A stretch of DNA of 38,751 bases, taken from assembly GCA_016789175.1 (NCBI GenBank), contig JAEURK010000146.1, forward strand, positions 1-38,751, read 5' to 3'. This document shows, in pieces, positions 15,877-24,378 of the stretch. Numbering within the stretch: the first letter of the stretch is position 1; each line of letters starts with the position of its first letter. The notes under the pieces were generated by a model that saw only the letters and a program-made list of their open reading frames with translations, was not told the origin of the DNA and ran no database searches. The DNA is from Anaerolineales bacterium. GTDB taxonomy: Bacteria; Chloroflexota; Anaerolineae; Anaerolineales; UBA6663. The position numbers and the translations under genes were made by a program.

Positions 15877-17346
15877 GTGACCACTGCCGATTATCTGCTG
15901 GAGGCCGGTTCCGATGGCCGACCGGCGTTGGTGGCCGGGCCGACCACCCTCAGTTACACTGAACTGCGGAGCGCTTCCGGTCGCCTCCTGGCTGCATTGA
16001 CCCGGCTGGGCGCCGGCCCGGGCAGCCGGGTCGGGATCCTGGGTGCCAATTCGCCGTTCTGGGTTGCGGCTTATCTGGCAATCCTCAAGCTCGGCGCGGT
16101 GGCCGTGCCCTTCCCCAACTCGCGAACCCCCGAAGATGTGCAGGCGATGCAGGCCGTCGCCGGCTGTCGTTACCTGTGCGTCGACGAACGATTGCTCGGC
16201 CGCTTCCGCGTCGGCTTCGGCGACGAGGTGCAGGTGGTGACCGATGCGCTCTTGCGCTCGCCCGGCCCGAGCGATTGGCCCAGCCTGACGATCGATCCTG
16301 ACGCTGACGCCGCCTTGATGTTTACCTCGGGCACGACCGCGCGCCCCAAGGCCGTGCGCATCACCGACCGCAACCTGCGAGCTAACACCGACTCGATCAT
16401 CGCGTATCTGAGCCTGACCGAGCGCGACCGCATCTTCGCGCTGTTGCCCTTCGATTACTGCTTTGGCACGTCGCTGTTGCACTCCCACCTGCGTTCGGGC
16501 GGCACCGTTGTGCTCGGCGGCGGCTTCCTGTATCCGGAGGTCACGCTCGACCGGCTCGAAGCCACCACCGCCACCGGCCTGGCCGGCGTGCCGACGCTCT
16601 TCCAGACGCTGCTGCGCCGCACGACGTTCGCCCGCCGCAGACTGACCGCGCTGAACAAGATCCAGCAGGCCGGCGGGCGGCTCGCGAGCCCGTTGATCCG
16701 CGAACTGGTCACGGCGGCGCCCGGCGCCGAGATCTTCGTCATGTACGGCCAGACCGAGGCGACTGCCCGTCTTTCGTATCTGCCGCCGGCCTTGCTCGAC
16801 ACCCGGCTGGGTTCGATTGGGCGCGGCATCCCGGGCGTCACGCTGAGCGTGCTCGACGCCTCCGGCGCGCCGGTGCAGCCCGGCCAGGTCGGCGAGATCT
16901 GGGCCGAAGGCGAAAACATCTCGCCCGGCTATCTTGACGATCCAGAGGCGACAGCCGCCAAGTTCCCGGGCGGCCGGCTACGCACCGGCGATCTGGCGAC
17001 CGTCGACGCCGACGGTTTCATCTTCATCCACAGTCGCGAGACCGATTTCATCAAGACCGCGGGTTATCGGGTCGGCGCTCAACAGGTCGAGGACTGCGTG
17101 CTCGAGCTCGAGCAGGTCGTGAGCGCAGCGGCAGTCGGGATCGACGATGTCACGCTCGGCGAGGCGATCCGCGTGTACGTGACGGTCCGGGAGGCCGCTA
17201 CCTTTGAAACGCACGCGGTCGTCCAGCACTGCGCGCGCCGCCTGGCACGCTACATGGTGCCGCGTGACGTGGTGGTGCTCGAGCGGATGCCGGTCAACAG
17301 CAATGGCAAGGTCGACAAAGCGGAGTTGCGCCGATGTGCGGCATAG
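15877..17346 (+). CDS. AMP-forming acyl-CoA/acyl-ACP ligase
   Basis: 489 aa of the ANL superfamily. The phosphate-binding loop FTSGTTARPK is at residues 149-158, MYGQTEATAR follows, the adenosine motif GRLRTGDLATVDADGFIFI is next, and the C-terminal catalytic lysine lies in NSNGKVDK (Lys478). It activates a carboxylic acid as the acyl-AMP and passes it to a thiol, probably the ACP encoded just upstream. The start is the GTG at 15877. Its end overlaps the amidotransferase gene by 13 nt, implying translational coupling. The ACP/ligase/amidotransferase trio resembles the set found in exosortase-A exopolysaccharide loci (TIGR03098 and TIGR03108 neighbourhoods), but no exosortase or glycosyltransferase is visible here. 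Confidence 0.92.
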   Translation: MTTADYLLEAGSDGRPALVAGPTTLSYTELRSASGRLLAALTRLGAGPGSRVGILGANSPFWVAAYLAILKLGAVAVPFPNSRTPEDVQAMQAVAGCRYLCVDERLLGRFRVGFGDEVQVVTDALLRSPGPSDWPSLTIDPDADAALMFTSGTTARPKAVRITDRNLRANTDSIIAYLSLTERDRIFALLPFDYCFGTSLLHSHLRSGGTVVLGGGFLYPEVTLDRLEATTATGLAGVPTLFQTLLRRTTFARRRLTALNKIQQAGGRLASPLIRELVTAAPGAEIFVMYGQTEATARLSYLPPALLDTRLGSIGRGIPGVTLSVLDASGAPVQPGQVGEIWAEGENISPGYLDDPEATAAKFPGGRLRTGDLATVDADGFIFIHSRETDFIKTAGYRVGAQQVEDCVLELEQVVSAAAVGIDDVTLGEAIRVYVTVREAATFETHAVVQHCARRLARYMVPRDVVVLERMPVNSNGKVDKAELRRCAA

Positions 17347-19283
17347 CCGGCCTGCTTAACCTGCGCGAAGCGGCGCCGCCCGCGCTCGAGGTCGGCCTGG
17401 CGCAGCTCGCCACGCTCCGACATCGCGGCCCCGACGGCTTTGGCCTGTATCGCGACCCGGACGTCCTGCTCGGCAATGCCCGCCTGAGCATCGTCGACCT
17501 GGCCGGCGGCGATCAGCCGATCGGCAACGAGGACGGCACGGTCTGGGTCGTCTTCAACGGCGAGATCTTCAACCATGTCGAACTCCGCGCCCAGCTCGTG
17601 GCGCGCGGCCATCGCTTTGCCACGCACTGCGACACCGAGGTCATCGTCCATCTCTACGAAGACTTCGGCCCCGATTGTCTGCAGCACCTGAACGGCCAGT
17701 TCGCGATTGCGTTGTGGGATCGGCGCGCGCAGGCGTTGTTCCTGGCCCGTGATCGACTGGGTGTGCGTCCGCTCCACTACACTGTGAATGCCGGGCGTCT
17801 GGTTTTTGGCTCGGAGGTCAAAGCGCTCCTGGCGGTGCCGGGTGTGAGCGCCGTGATCGATCCGGCGGCACTGGATGAGACCTTCGTGTACTGGAGCGTG
17901 CAGCCGCCGCGCTCGATCTTCAAGGACGTCGCGCAGATCCCGCCCGGACACTTCCTGCTGGCGCGCGCGGGTTCATTTATGGTTCAGGCCTACGAAGGGC
18001 TGGACCTCGCCCCCGAGCTGCCGGCCCGCTCGACCGGTGAATACCTGGAGGCGCTTGAGGCCCTGCTCGACGACGCCGTGCGCATTCGGCTGCGCGCGGA
18101 TGTGCCCGTTGGGAGCTATCTGAGCGGCGGGTTGGACTCGTCGTTGATCGCCGCGTTCGCCCGCCGACACACGCCGCGGCTCGAGACGTTTTCGATCGCC
18201 TTCGAAGATCAGGCCTTCGATGAAAGCGGCTTCCAACAGGCGATGGCCGAGGCCCTGGGCACGCGCCATCACGTCGTGCGCGCGACCGATGCCGACATCG
18301 GCCGAGTCTTTCCCGACGTGGTCTGGCACACCGAGGCCCCGGTGTTACGCACCGCGCCGGCGCCTATGTATCTGCTGGCCGGGTTGGCGCACGCCCACGG
18401 CTTCAAGGTCGTGCTCACCGGCGAGGGCGCCGACGAGCTCTTCGGCGGATACGACATCTTCAAAGAGGCGGCGGTCCGACGCTTCTGGGCACGCCAACCC
18501 GGCTCGACCTTGCGACCGGCCCTGCTGCACCGTCTGTATACCGACATCGCCGGCCTGGGCAAGACATCCGATGCCTTCCTCAAGGCCTTCTTCGGGAAGG
18601 GCCTGCTCGACACCGCTGCGCCCGACTACTCGCATCGCATTCGTTGGTCTGACGCCGCCCGCTTCCGGCGCTCGTTCCTGTTGGCCGAGCCGGCGCCGCC
18701 GCCGCCCCCGGTGCTACCGCCCGCGTTCGCGACCTGGCCGGCGCTGGCGCAGGCCCAGTATCTCGAGATCGCCACCTTCCTGAGCCCGTATCTGCTCTCG
18801 TCGCAGGGCGATCGCGTGGCCCTGGCGCATTCGATCGAAGGACGCTTCCCCTTCCTGGATCGACGGGTGGTCGCTTTTGCCAACCGACTGCCGGTCGAGC
18901 AAAAGCTGTTGGGCCTGCGCGAAAAGTGGCTGCTGCATCAGTTGGGGCGCCGTCATCTACCGGATGCGATCTGGTCGCGGCCCAAGCGCCCGTATCGGGC
19001 TCCGATCCAGCACAGTTTCTTTCATGACCAGGCCCCCCACTACGTTGGCGAGGTGCTTGGGCCCGACGCGATCGCGGCCGCCGGTTTGTTCAACGCCACG
19101 GCCGTGGCGCAACTTGTGCACAAAGCCGGGCATGCGCCCCGACTGAGCGAGGTCGAAGAGATGCTGTTGGTTGGGATCCTGTCGACGCAGTTGCTGCACC
19201 GGGCCTTTGTGGCCGATCGGCGCGCCCCCGATGTGCGGGCTCTGCCGCCTTTGAAATGCGTCGACGCCGTGCCGGCCGCTTAG
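17334..19283 (+). CDS. Asparagine synthase-like glutamine amidotransferase
   Basis: 649 aa. The N-terminal Ntn glutaminase domain has nucleophile Cys2 (MCGIAGLL), RHRGPDG, NARLSIVDL and FNGEIFNH. The C-terminal ATP-pyrophosphatase domain has SYLSGGLDSS (PP-loop near residue 264), TGEGADELFGGYD and the late SHRIRW and HSIEGRFPFLDRR motifs. Asparagine synthetases use glutamine nitrogen to amidate an AMP-activated acid. Paralogues in exopolysaccharide or natural-product clusters amidate other carboxylates, and the context here favours such a dedicated role. The start codon overlaps the end of the ligase gene. The length is typical for AsnB with an extended C-terminus. Confidence 0.92.
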   Translation: MCGIAGLLNLREAAPPALEVGLAQLATLRHRGPDGFGLYRDPDVLLGNARLSIVDLAGGDQPIGNEDGTVWVVFNGEIFNHVELRAQLVARGHRFATHCDTEVIVHLYEDFGPDCLQHLNGQFAIALWDRRAQALFLARDRLGVRPLHYTVNAGRLVFGSEVKALLAVPGVSAVIDPAALDETFVYWSVQPPRSIFKDVAQIPPGHFLLARAGSFMVQAYEGLDLAPELPARSTGEYLEALEALLDDAVRIRLRADVPVGSYLSGGLDSSLIAAFARRHTPRLETFSIAFEDQAFDESGFQQAMAEALGTRHHVVRATDADIGRVFPDVVWHTEAPVLRTAPAPMYLLAGLAHAHGFKVVLTGEGADELFGGYDIFKEAAVRRFWARQPGSTLRPALLHRLYTDIAGLGKTSDAFLKAFFGKGLLDTAAPDYSHRIRWSDAARFRRSFLLAEPAPPPPPVLPPAFATWPALAQAQYLEIATFLSPYLLSSQGDRVALAHSIEGRFPFLDRRVVAFANRLPVEQKLLGLREKWLLHQLGRRHLPDAIWSRPKRPYRAPIQHSFFHDQAPHYVGEVLGPDAIAAAGLFNATAVAQLVHKAGHAPRLSEVEEMLLVGILSTQLLHRAFVADRRAPDVRALPPLKCVDAVPAA

Positions 19284-19333
19284 TACCGGGCGCGGCTCAC
19301 GGGGCCGGCCCGATTCGGGTTCTTGATCGATCC

Positions 19334-20308
19334 ATGTCCACCCATTTCTCGCGTGCTGACTTAAACCTGGACGCCGTGGCCGAGGTCGAGCGGATCTCGG
19401 AGTGGCTGCGTCAGCAGGTCCATCACACTCTGCGCCGCTACGGCGCCGTCGTCGGCATCAGCGGCGGCGTCGACTCATCGGTCGTGCTCGCGCTGTGCAC
19501 ACGCGCCTTCGGTCCGGGGCGCGTCCTGGGCGTCTTGCTGCCCGAGCAGGAGTCGAGCCCCGAGAGCGCGCCGCTGGCCCATCAGCTGGCCGCGCAGTTC
19601 GAGGTCGAGACCGTCACCGAGGACATCAGCGGCGCCCTGGCGGGCGCGGGCTGTTACGCGCGGCGAGATGAAGCCATCCGGCGCGTGGTGCCCGCGTACG
19701 GCCCCGGGTGGGGTGCCAAGATCGCGCTCGCCGGCGACGTCCTCGAGCAGGCGACGCTCAACGTCTTTCGGCTGGTGGTCACCGACCCGGACGGCGTCGA
19801 GCACGGTCAACGCCTGCCGGTCAAAGAATTCGCGCAGATCGTCGGCGCTTCGAACTTCAAACAACGGCTGCGGATGTCGATGCTGTACTATCACGCCGAG
19901 CTGCGCAACTATGCCGTGGTGGGCACGGCCCAGAAGAACGAGCACGAGCTCGGGTTCTTCGTCAAGCACGGTGACGGCGGCGTCGATCTGCAGCCGCTCG
20001 CCCACCTCTACAAGACTCAGGTCTATCAACTCGCGCAGGCCCTGAACATCCCGGACGCGATCCAGGCCCGCACGCCCACGACCGACACGTACCCGGGCGG
20101 CCAGACCCAGGAGGAGTTCTTCTATCGACTGCCGTTCGGGTTGCTCGATGCGATCTGGCTCGGCCATGAGCGCGGGGTCGCGCCGGCCGAGGTCGCGGCT
20201 GCGCTGGAGGTCACGGTCGAGCAGGTCGAGCGGGTTGTGCGCGACATCGAAAGCAAGCGGCGTGCTACGGCCTACCTGCGCGCGCCGGCCCTGAACCTGC
20301 TCGGGTAG
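19334..20308 (+). CDS. NadE-like NAD+ synthase family protein
   Basis: 324 aa from the ATG at 19334; an upstream in-frame ATG at 19256 lies inside the preceding gene. The PP-loop SGGVDSS is at residues 43-49, KEFAQIVGASNFKQRLRMSM and VGTAQKNEHELGFFVKHGDG follow the NadE pattern, and the adenylation-site region reads RTPTTDTYPGGQTQEEFFYR rather than the usual P-[ST]-A-[DE]-L...GQTDE. There is no glutaminase domain, so it would use ammonia. The divergence and the operon context (behind an amidotransferase, before an acyltransferase) suggest a pathway-specific amide-forming enzyme, although housekeeping NAD synthesis cannot be excluded without knowing whether another nadE exists. Confidence 0.85.
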   Translation: MSTHFSRADLNLDAVAEVERISEWLRQQVHHTLRRYGAVVGISGGVDSSVVLALCTRAFGPGRVLGVLLPEQESSPESAPLAHQLAAQFEVETVTEDISGALAGAGCYARRDEAIRRVVPAYGPGWGAKIALAGDVLEQATLNVFRLVVTDPDGVEHGQRLPVKEFAQIVGASNFKQRLRMSMLYYHAELRNYAVVGTAQKNEHELGFFVKHGDGGVDLQPLAHLYKTQVYQLAQALNIPDAIQARTPTTDTYPGGQTQEEFFYRLPFGLLDAIWLGHERGVAPAEVAAALEVTVEQVERVVRDIESKRRATAYLRAPALNLLG

Positions 20309-20324
20309 AGGCGGACACGCCACG

Positions 20325-21371
20325 ATGCGACGTTCGGTCCCGCTGCTCTCCGGTTTTGCGATCCTGGCCGTGGTGTTCAATCACGCCAACTGGCACGTCC
20401 TGGAGCGCTTCGCGCCCGGCGACCCGGCCGGGCTCCCGTATCTGATCGCCGACCAGGTCGGCAAATGTGCCATCGCGGCTTTTCTGGCCATCGCCGGCTA
20501 TTTCATCGCGTACGCCACGGCCGGCGGAAAGACCGAGCTACGCTGGCCGATCATCAACGCGCGCTTGAGTAATTTGCTCTGGCCCTGGCTGATCTGGTCC
20601 GGCGTGGATTTCGCCCTGCACGTCGCGCTGACGCGCCGGGTGGCGTGGGGCGAGCTGGTTGCAACGCCCTTCGTGCATTACTACTTCATCCCGTTACTGA
20701 TGGCGCACTACCTGGTGACTCCGTGGTTGGCGCGCTGGGCGCGACACAACCCGCGCGGGCTGCTGTTTGGGGCCGCCCTCGTGCAGATCCTGGCCCTGGC
20801 GCTGTTTTACACGCGTCTGTATTCGACGCTCCTGCCGGCGGAGGTCGTGCCCTGGCTGCAGGTCGGCCCGCTCCATTACCTGCGCCTTGCGTTCTTCTTC
20901 CCGCTCGGCCTGGTGCTGGGCCTTTATCCGCAGGCGGCGCAAGCCTGGCTGGCGCGGCTAAAGCCCATCCTGCCCTGGCTGACCCTGGCGCTCTTCAGCG
21001 CGTCGGTGGGTGAGGCCTGGATTGCGTATGGGCGCGGCGGTGAGTTCTGGCCGTTGGGCGGCGACCAGACCAAGCTGACGTCGACTCTGTTCTCCATCAG
21101 CCTGATCCTGACCTTCGCCTCCGCCGAGCACCTGCGCTTCCCGGGCGATCGACTGCTGTCTCGTTTCGGAGCGCGCACTTACGGCCTGTACCTGACCCAT
21201 TACATCTTCCTGGGCGCGTTCGCGCGCGTCCTCGAAGGGATTTGGCCGACGGTGCCCGGTTGGGTGTTGTTGCCGGTGCTCTTCGTGGCCACGGCCGGCG
21301 CAGCGATGGTGCTGATGGAGGTCGTCGCGCGCACCCCGGCTCGCAAGCTCTACGGCTTCCTCTTCGGTTGA
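20325..21371 (+). CDS. Membrane acyltransferase (acyltransferase-3 type)
   Basis: 348 aa with about ten hydrophobic segments spread over the whole length. An early His (NHANWH, near residue 21) lies in the first helix, as in the acyltransferase-3 family. YFIPLLMAHYLVTPWL, LAFFFPLGLVLGLYP and the late TYGLYLTHYIFLG (near residue 285) are further family features. Such enzymes transfer acyl groups from CoA or ACP to sugars or other acceptors at the membrane. It starts 17 nt after the NadE-like gene and is the last gene of the operon, so it probably attaches the acid activated by the ligase to a membrane or exported product. Confidence 0.85.
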   Translation: MRRSVPLLSGFAILAVVFNHANWHVLERFAPGDPAGLPYLIADQVGKCAIAAFLAIAGYFIAYATAGGKTELRWPIINARLSNLLWPWLIWSGVDFALHVALTRRVAWGELVATPFVHYYFIPLLMAHYLVTPWLARWARHNPRGLLFGAALVQILALALFYTRLYSTLLPAEVVPWLQVGPLHYLRLAFFFPLGLVLGLYPQAAQAWLARLKPILPWLTLALFSASVGEAWIAYGRGGEFWPLGGDQTKLTSTLFSISLILTFASAEHLRFPGDRLLSRFGARTYGLYLTHYIFLGAFARVLEGIWPTVPGWVLLPVLFVATAGAAMVLMEVVARTPARKLYGFLFG

Positions 21372-21622
21372 GCGGTAACTCGTGGTCCTGTTGGCGAACC
21401 GGATTCGGGCAGCTGGCCTAGTACACGGATCACACGGATGTTCACGGATGGCATGGAGCCACTCGAGATGTTTCCGTGTGATCCGTGCTATCCGTGAACA
21501 TCCGTGTACCGGTCAGGCCCCTTCCGGGGCTCCGGACAACGTGCGAGCGGGTTTGCCAACACCATCAACGCGGGCAGGCACACCACCTGGAGCTGGCTCG
21601 CCCAACGCTCGCTAACCCGCGT
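21372..21622. repeat. Intergenic stretch with an ACACGGAT-type inverted repeat (21421-21509)
   Basis: GTACACGGAT (21421-21430) pairs with ATCCGTGTAC (21500-21509). Nested copies CACGGAT, CACACGGATG and TTCACGGAT face ATCCGTGAACATCCGTG and TCCGTGTGATCCGTG. The unit CACGGAT is thus repeated three times in direct orientation on the left side and inverted on the right. No gene is seen in this gap. Confidence 0.8.
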
Positions 21623-21628
21623 TACAAT
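21623..21628 (+). promoter_or_regulatory. -10 element TACAAT upstream of the thiolase gene
   Basis: TACAAT in CCGCGTTACAATGAAAAG, about 110 nt before the thiolase start. The leader between contains an imperfect inverted repeat (CGCGCTGGCGCA against TGCGCCACGCGC). No -35 box is clear. Confidence 0.45.
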
Positions 21629-21737
21629 GAAAAGTCCGGGGCGCGCTGGCGCACCGGTTGACATAGTGCAGCGATGCGCCACGCGCTGATTGCCCCCTGA
21701 GAGCTTTTGAGGGCGGCCCGGCGATAAAGTGAAGAGT

Positions 21738-22892
21738 ATGCGTTCGGTAGCAATCCTGGGGATCGGCATGACGCCGATCTCCGAACACTGGGACAAATCC
21801 ATCCGCGAGATTGCGGGCGAGGCGGCCCTGGCGGCCCTGGCCGATGCGAACCGCCAGGGCGTCGACGGGCTGTTCGTCGGCAACATGCTCTCGGGCACGC
21901 TCAATCGTCAGGAGAACCTGGGCGCCCTGCTGGCCGATTGGATCGGCCTGCGCGGCACCGAGGCGGTCAAAATCGAGGCGGCCTGCGGCTCAGGCGGCGC
22001 TGCGGTGCGCCAGGCCCTGATGGCCGTGGCTTCGGGCGTGATGGACAGCGCGCTGGCGGTCGGCGTCGAAAAGATGACCGACACGGTGCCGGCCACCACA
22101 ACCGGTGGTCTGGCTACGGCGGCCGACTCCGACTGGGAGGCCGCCCAGGGCGTATCCTTTGTGGCCCTCAATGCCCTGGTGATGCAGCGCTATTTGCACG
22201 AGTATGGTTGGACCAAGGACGACTTCGCGCCGTTCGCGGTCAACGCGCACGGCAATGCGATGCACAACCCCTACGCCCGCCTGCACGAGAAGGTCGACGC
22301 GCGCGCGTACAAGAAAGCCCGCATGGTGGCCGAGCCGATCAACCTGCTCGACGCCTCGCCGACCGGCGACGGCGCCGCCGCCGTGTTGATCGTGCCGGTG
22401 GACGCTGTGGCGAGCAACGGCCGTCCACGCATCACCATCGCGGGCTCAGCCTCGGCCACCGATACGCTTGCCATCCACGACCGGCGTGACCCGCTCTGGC
22501 TTTCAGCGGCCGAGCTCTCGGCCCGCAAAGCCTACGCCCAGGCCGGGGTCGGACCGGCCGACATCGACGTCTTCGAGTTGCACGACGCCTTCTCGATCAT
22601 GGCCGCGCTCTCGCTCGAGGCCTGCGGCTTCGCCGAGCGAGGGCAGGGTCCGCGCCTGGCCCTGGACGGCGAGATCGTGCCGACCGGGCGTGTGCCGATC
22701 GCGACCCGCGGTGGGCTCAAAGCCCGCGGCCATCCGGTGGGCGCCACCGGCGTCTATCAGATCTGTGAGCTGGTGGAGCAACTGCGCGGCACGGCCACGG
22801 GCACCCAGGTCGACGGCGCGCGTATCGGCATGGCCCAGAACATCGGCGGCTCGGGCGCTACGATCGTGACGCACATCCTGAAGAGTGGATGA
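21738..22892 (+). CDS. Thiolase family protein (acetyl-CoA acetyltransferase, SCP2-type)
   Basis: 384 aa. The acyl-accepting Cys83 lies in EAACGSGGAAV. ELHDAFSIMAALSLE and the C-terminal GGLKARGHPVGATG (catalytic His), with QNIGGSGAT replacing the second classical cysteine, mark the SCP2/archaeal-type thiolase subfamily. In archaea and some bacteria such thiolases work with an OB-fold zinc-ribbon (DUF35) protein and HMG-CoA synthase; no such partner is visible here, so the pathway (acetoacetyl-CoA formation or beta-oxidation) is open. The start could be GTG 21729 or ATG 21738; the ATG is preferred. A structured hairpin follows at 22921. Confidence 0.9.
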   Translation: MRSVAILGIGMTPISEHWDKSIREIAGEAALAALADANRQGVDGLFVGNMLSGTLNRQENLGALLADWIGLRGTEAVKIEAACGSGGAAVRQALMAVASGVMDSALAVGVEKMTDTVPATTTGGLATAADSDWEAAQGVSFVALNALVMQRYLHEYGWTKDDFAPFAVNAHGNAMHNPYARLHEKVDARAYKKARMVAEPINLLDASPTGDGAAAVLIVPVDAVASNGRPRITIAGSASATDTLAIHDRRDPLWLSAAELSARKAYAQAGVGPADIDVFELHDAFSIMAALSLEACGFAERGQGPRLALDGEIVPTGRVPIATRGGLKARGHPVGATGVYQICELVEQLRGTATGTQVDGARIGMAQNIGGSGATIVTHILKSG

Positions 22893-22920
22893 GGGTTTAC
22901 TGCTCTGCCGGCAGGAAGTT

Positions 22921-22987
22921 TGGCGAAAAACGAGGGGATGCGCAGGTCGGGGGCGGAGCCCCGTGCGCATCCCCTCGTTTCTCGCCA
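22921..22987. repeat. 24-bp palindrome (one mismatch) after the thiolase gene
   Basis: 22921-22944 pairs with 22964-22987 with a single mismatch. The loop itself holds a GGGGC/GCCCC hairpin. It lies between the convergent thiolase and S51-type genes and can serve as a bidirectional transcription end, though no T tract is present. Confidence 0.8.
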
Positions 22988-23055
22988 GTCTGCTCACAAC
23001 CGGGCTGAGCAGTTTCGATGATGAGGTGATTGAACGCTACCGCGCGCTCGAACAA

Positions 23056-24291
23056 TCACCCACTTCTTTGCCAGGTCGCGCCGTCGGGCGTGTCGTTGAT
23101 GCGATAGCCGAGCGCGGTCAGCCCGTCGCGGAGCTGATCGGCGAGCGCCCATTGCTTGGCAGCGCGCAGGTGCGCCCGCATCGTCAGCATCAGATCCATC
23201 AACGCGGTCGCATGATCCTCAACGGGCTTGGGCTTGAGCTGGGCCAGGCGCGGCAGGAGCGTGGCCAGGGCCTGGGCCGCGCAATCGGCGCGATCGTGCA
23301 CGCCCTGCTCCAGGCCGGCCTGGGTGATCAGGCTGAGGCCGACCAGGGCCTCGACCGCGTCCGCGAAATCTCCCGCGCGCAAGGCCTGATCGGCGCGGTC
23401 GCGCAGGGGCGTGATGTCGTCGATGGCGGAGACGGGCGCCGTGTCGGCGGCAGGGGCGTCGGGGTCGAGCCCGCCATCGATCTCGGGCATCGCGGCGGCA
23501 GCCACATTCAGGCCGCGCCAGGTGTCGAGCGTGAAGGTCTCGCCGCGGCTGAAGGCATGCGCGGCCCCGTGGGCGTGGATCGCCACCGTCCCGACGCCGA
23601 GCACGTCGCCGCTGCCGGCGGCGGGCCGGATGCGCGCGGCTGTGTATTCATCCACCCCGATCAGCAGGGCTTCGGACGGCAGCAGCATTTCAAGTTGACG
23701 CAAACGCGGCGCGCCCATGAAGCAAAAGCGCGTGTCGTGCTGGTCGCCGCTGCGGTTGTTCCAGTGCGGCACGACCGCGGCCGGCAGCCCGAGCTCGCCC
23801 AGCACGTCCAGGCCCGGCAGCCAGTGCACGTCGGCGCCGACCTTGTAGATCTCGTAGACCGGGATGGTATGCGCGCCCAATGTCAGCGCGGCGGCTGACG
23901 AGAAGATCAGGGTCGCGCCTTCACGCCAGCGTTCGAGCACGGCCGCAAAGACCGGGCTGTTGCGCCAGACCCGGAGCGCGTAGCTCGGGCTACCCGGCCC
24001 GGCAAACAGGTAGTTGCCGGTTCGGATCGTCGTCAGGGCGGCCGCGATCTGGGCCGGTGTGCCCTGCGGCCCCGGGAAGTCGGCCACGGCCAATGCGAGC
24101 CCGAAGTTGCGCTCGAAATAGGCGGCGGCCTTATGGTTGATATTCTCGAGGTTGAGTTCGAAGCCCGCCGGGCTGTTGAGGAAGACCGGGCGCGGGTCGG
24201 GATGCGCAGCCAGCAACGCGCGATGGACCTCGGCCATCGAGTCGGCCAGTTCGCCCGAGCCCATGATCACCAGTTCGCCGTAATCGCTCAT
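23056..24291 (-). CDS. Peptidase S51/glutamine-amidotransferase-like protein fused to a CysRS-type C-terminal domain
   Basis: 411 aa from the ATG at 24291 (GGAAAG upstream). Residues 1-250 resemble class I glutamine-amidotransferase-like/peptidase S51 proteins (cyanophycinase, dipeptidase E): YGELVIMGSGELADSM, a turn FLNSPAGFELN, FAGPGSPSYALRVW and a likely nucleophile serine in FSSAAALTLGAH. Residues about 295-411 match the tail of cysteinyl-tRNA synthetase: RDRADQALRAGDFADAVEAL, then LRAAKQWALADQLRDGLTAL, GYRINDTPDGATWQR. The tRNA-synthetase catalytic HIGH and KMSKS motifs are absent. The gene stands alone, diverging from the alpha/beta hydrolase gene. Function unknown; peptidase or amidohydrolase activity is inferred. 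Confidence 0.8.
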   Translation of the reverse strand: MSDYGELVIMGSGELADSMAEVHRALLAAHPDPRPVFLNSPAGFELNLENINHKAAAYFERNFGLALAVADFPGPQGTPAQIAAALTTIRTGNYLFAGPGSPSYALRVWRNSPVFAAVLERWREGATLIFSSAAALTLGAHTIPVYEIYKVGADVHWLPGLDVLGELGLPAAVVPHWNNRSGDQHDTRFCFMGAPRLRQLEMLLPSEALLIGVDEYTAARIRPAAGSGDVLGVGTVAIHAHGAAHAFSRGETFTLDTWRGLNVAAAAMPEIDGGLDPDAPAADTAPVSAIDDITPLRDRADQALRAGDFADAVEALVGLSLITQAGLEQGVHDRADCAAQALATLLPRLAQLKPKPVEDHATALMDLMLTMRAHLRAAKQWALADQLRDGLTALGYRINDTPDGATWQRSG

Positions 24292-24358
24292 CGCTTTCCG
24301 TGACGCGAGAACGAGCCCTGACGGGCCCGATGCCGCGACTCCTCTCCTGGGGTCCGCG

Positions 24359-24367
24359 TGATATGCT
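24359..24367 (+). promoter_or_regulatory. Extended -10 (TGATATGCT) of the alpha/beta hydrolase gene
   Basis: TGA followed by TATGCT ends 11 nt before the ATG at 24379, so the untranslated leader would be only a few nucleotides long. This is close to a leaderless arrangement. Confidence 0.45.
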
Positions 24368-24378
24368 CCCTGACAATC

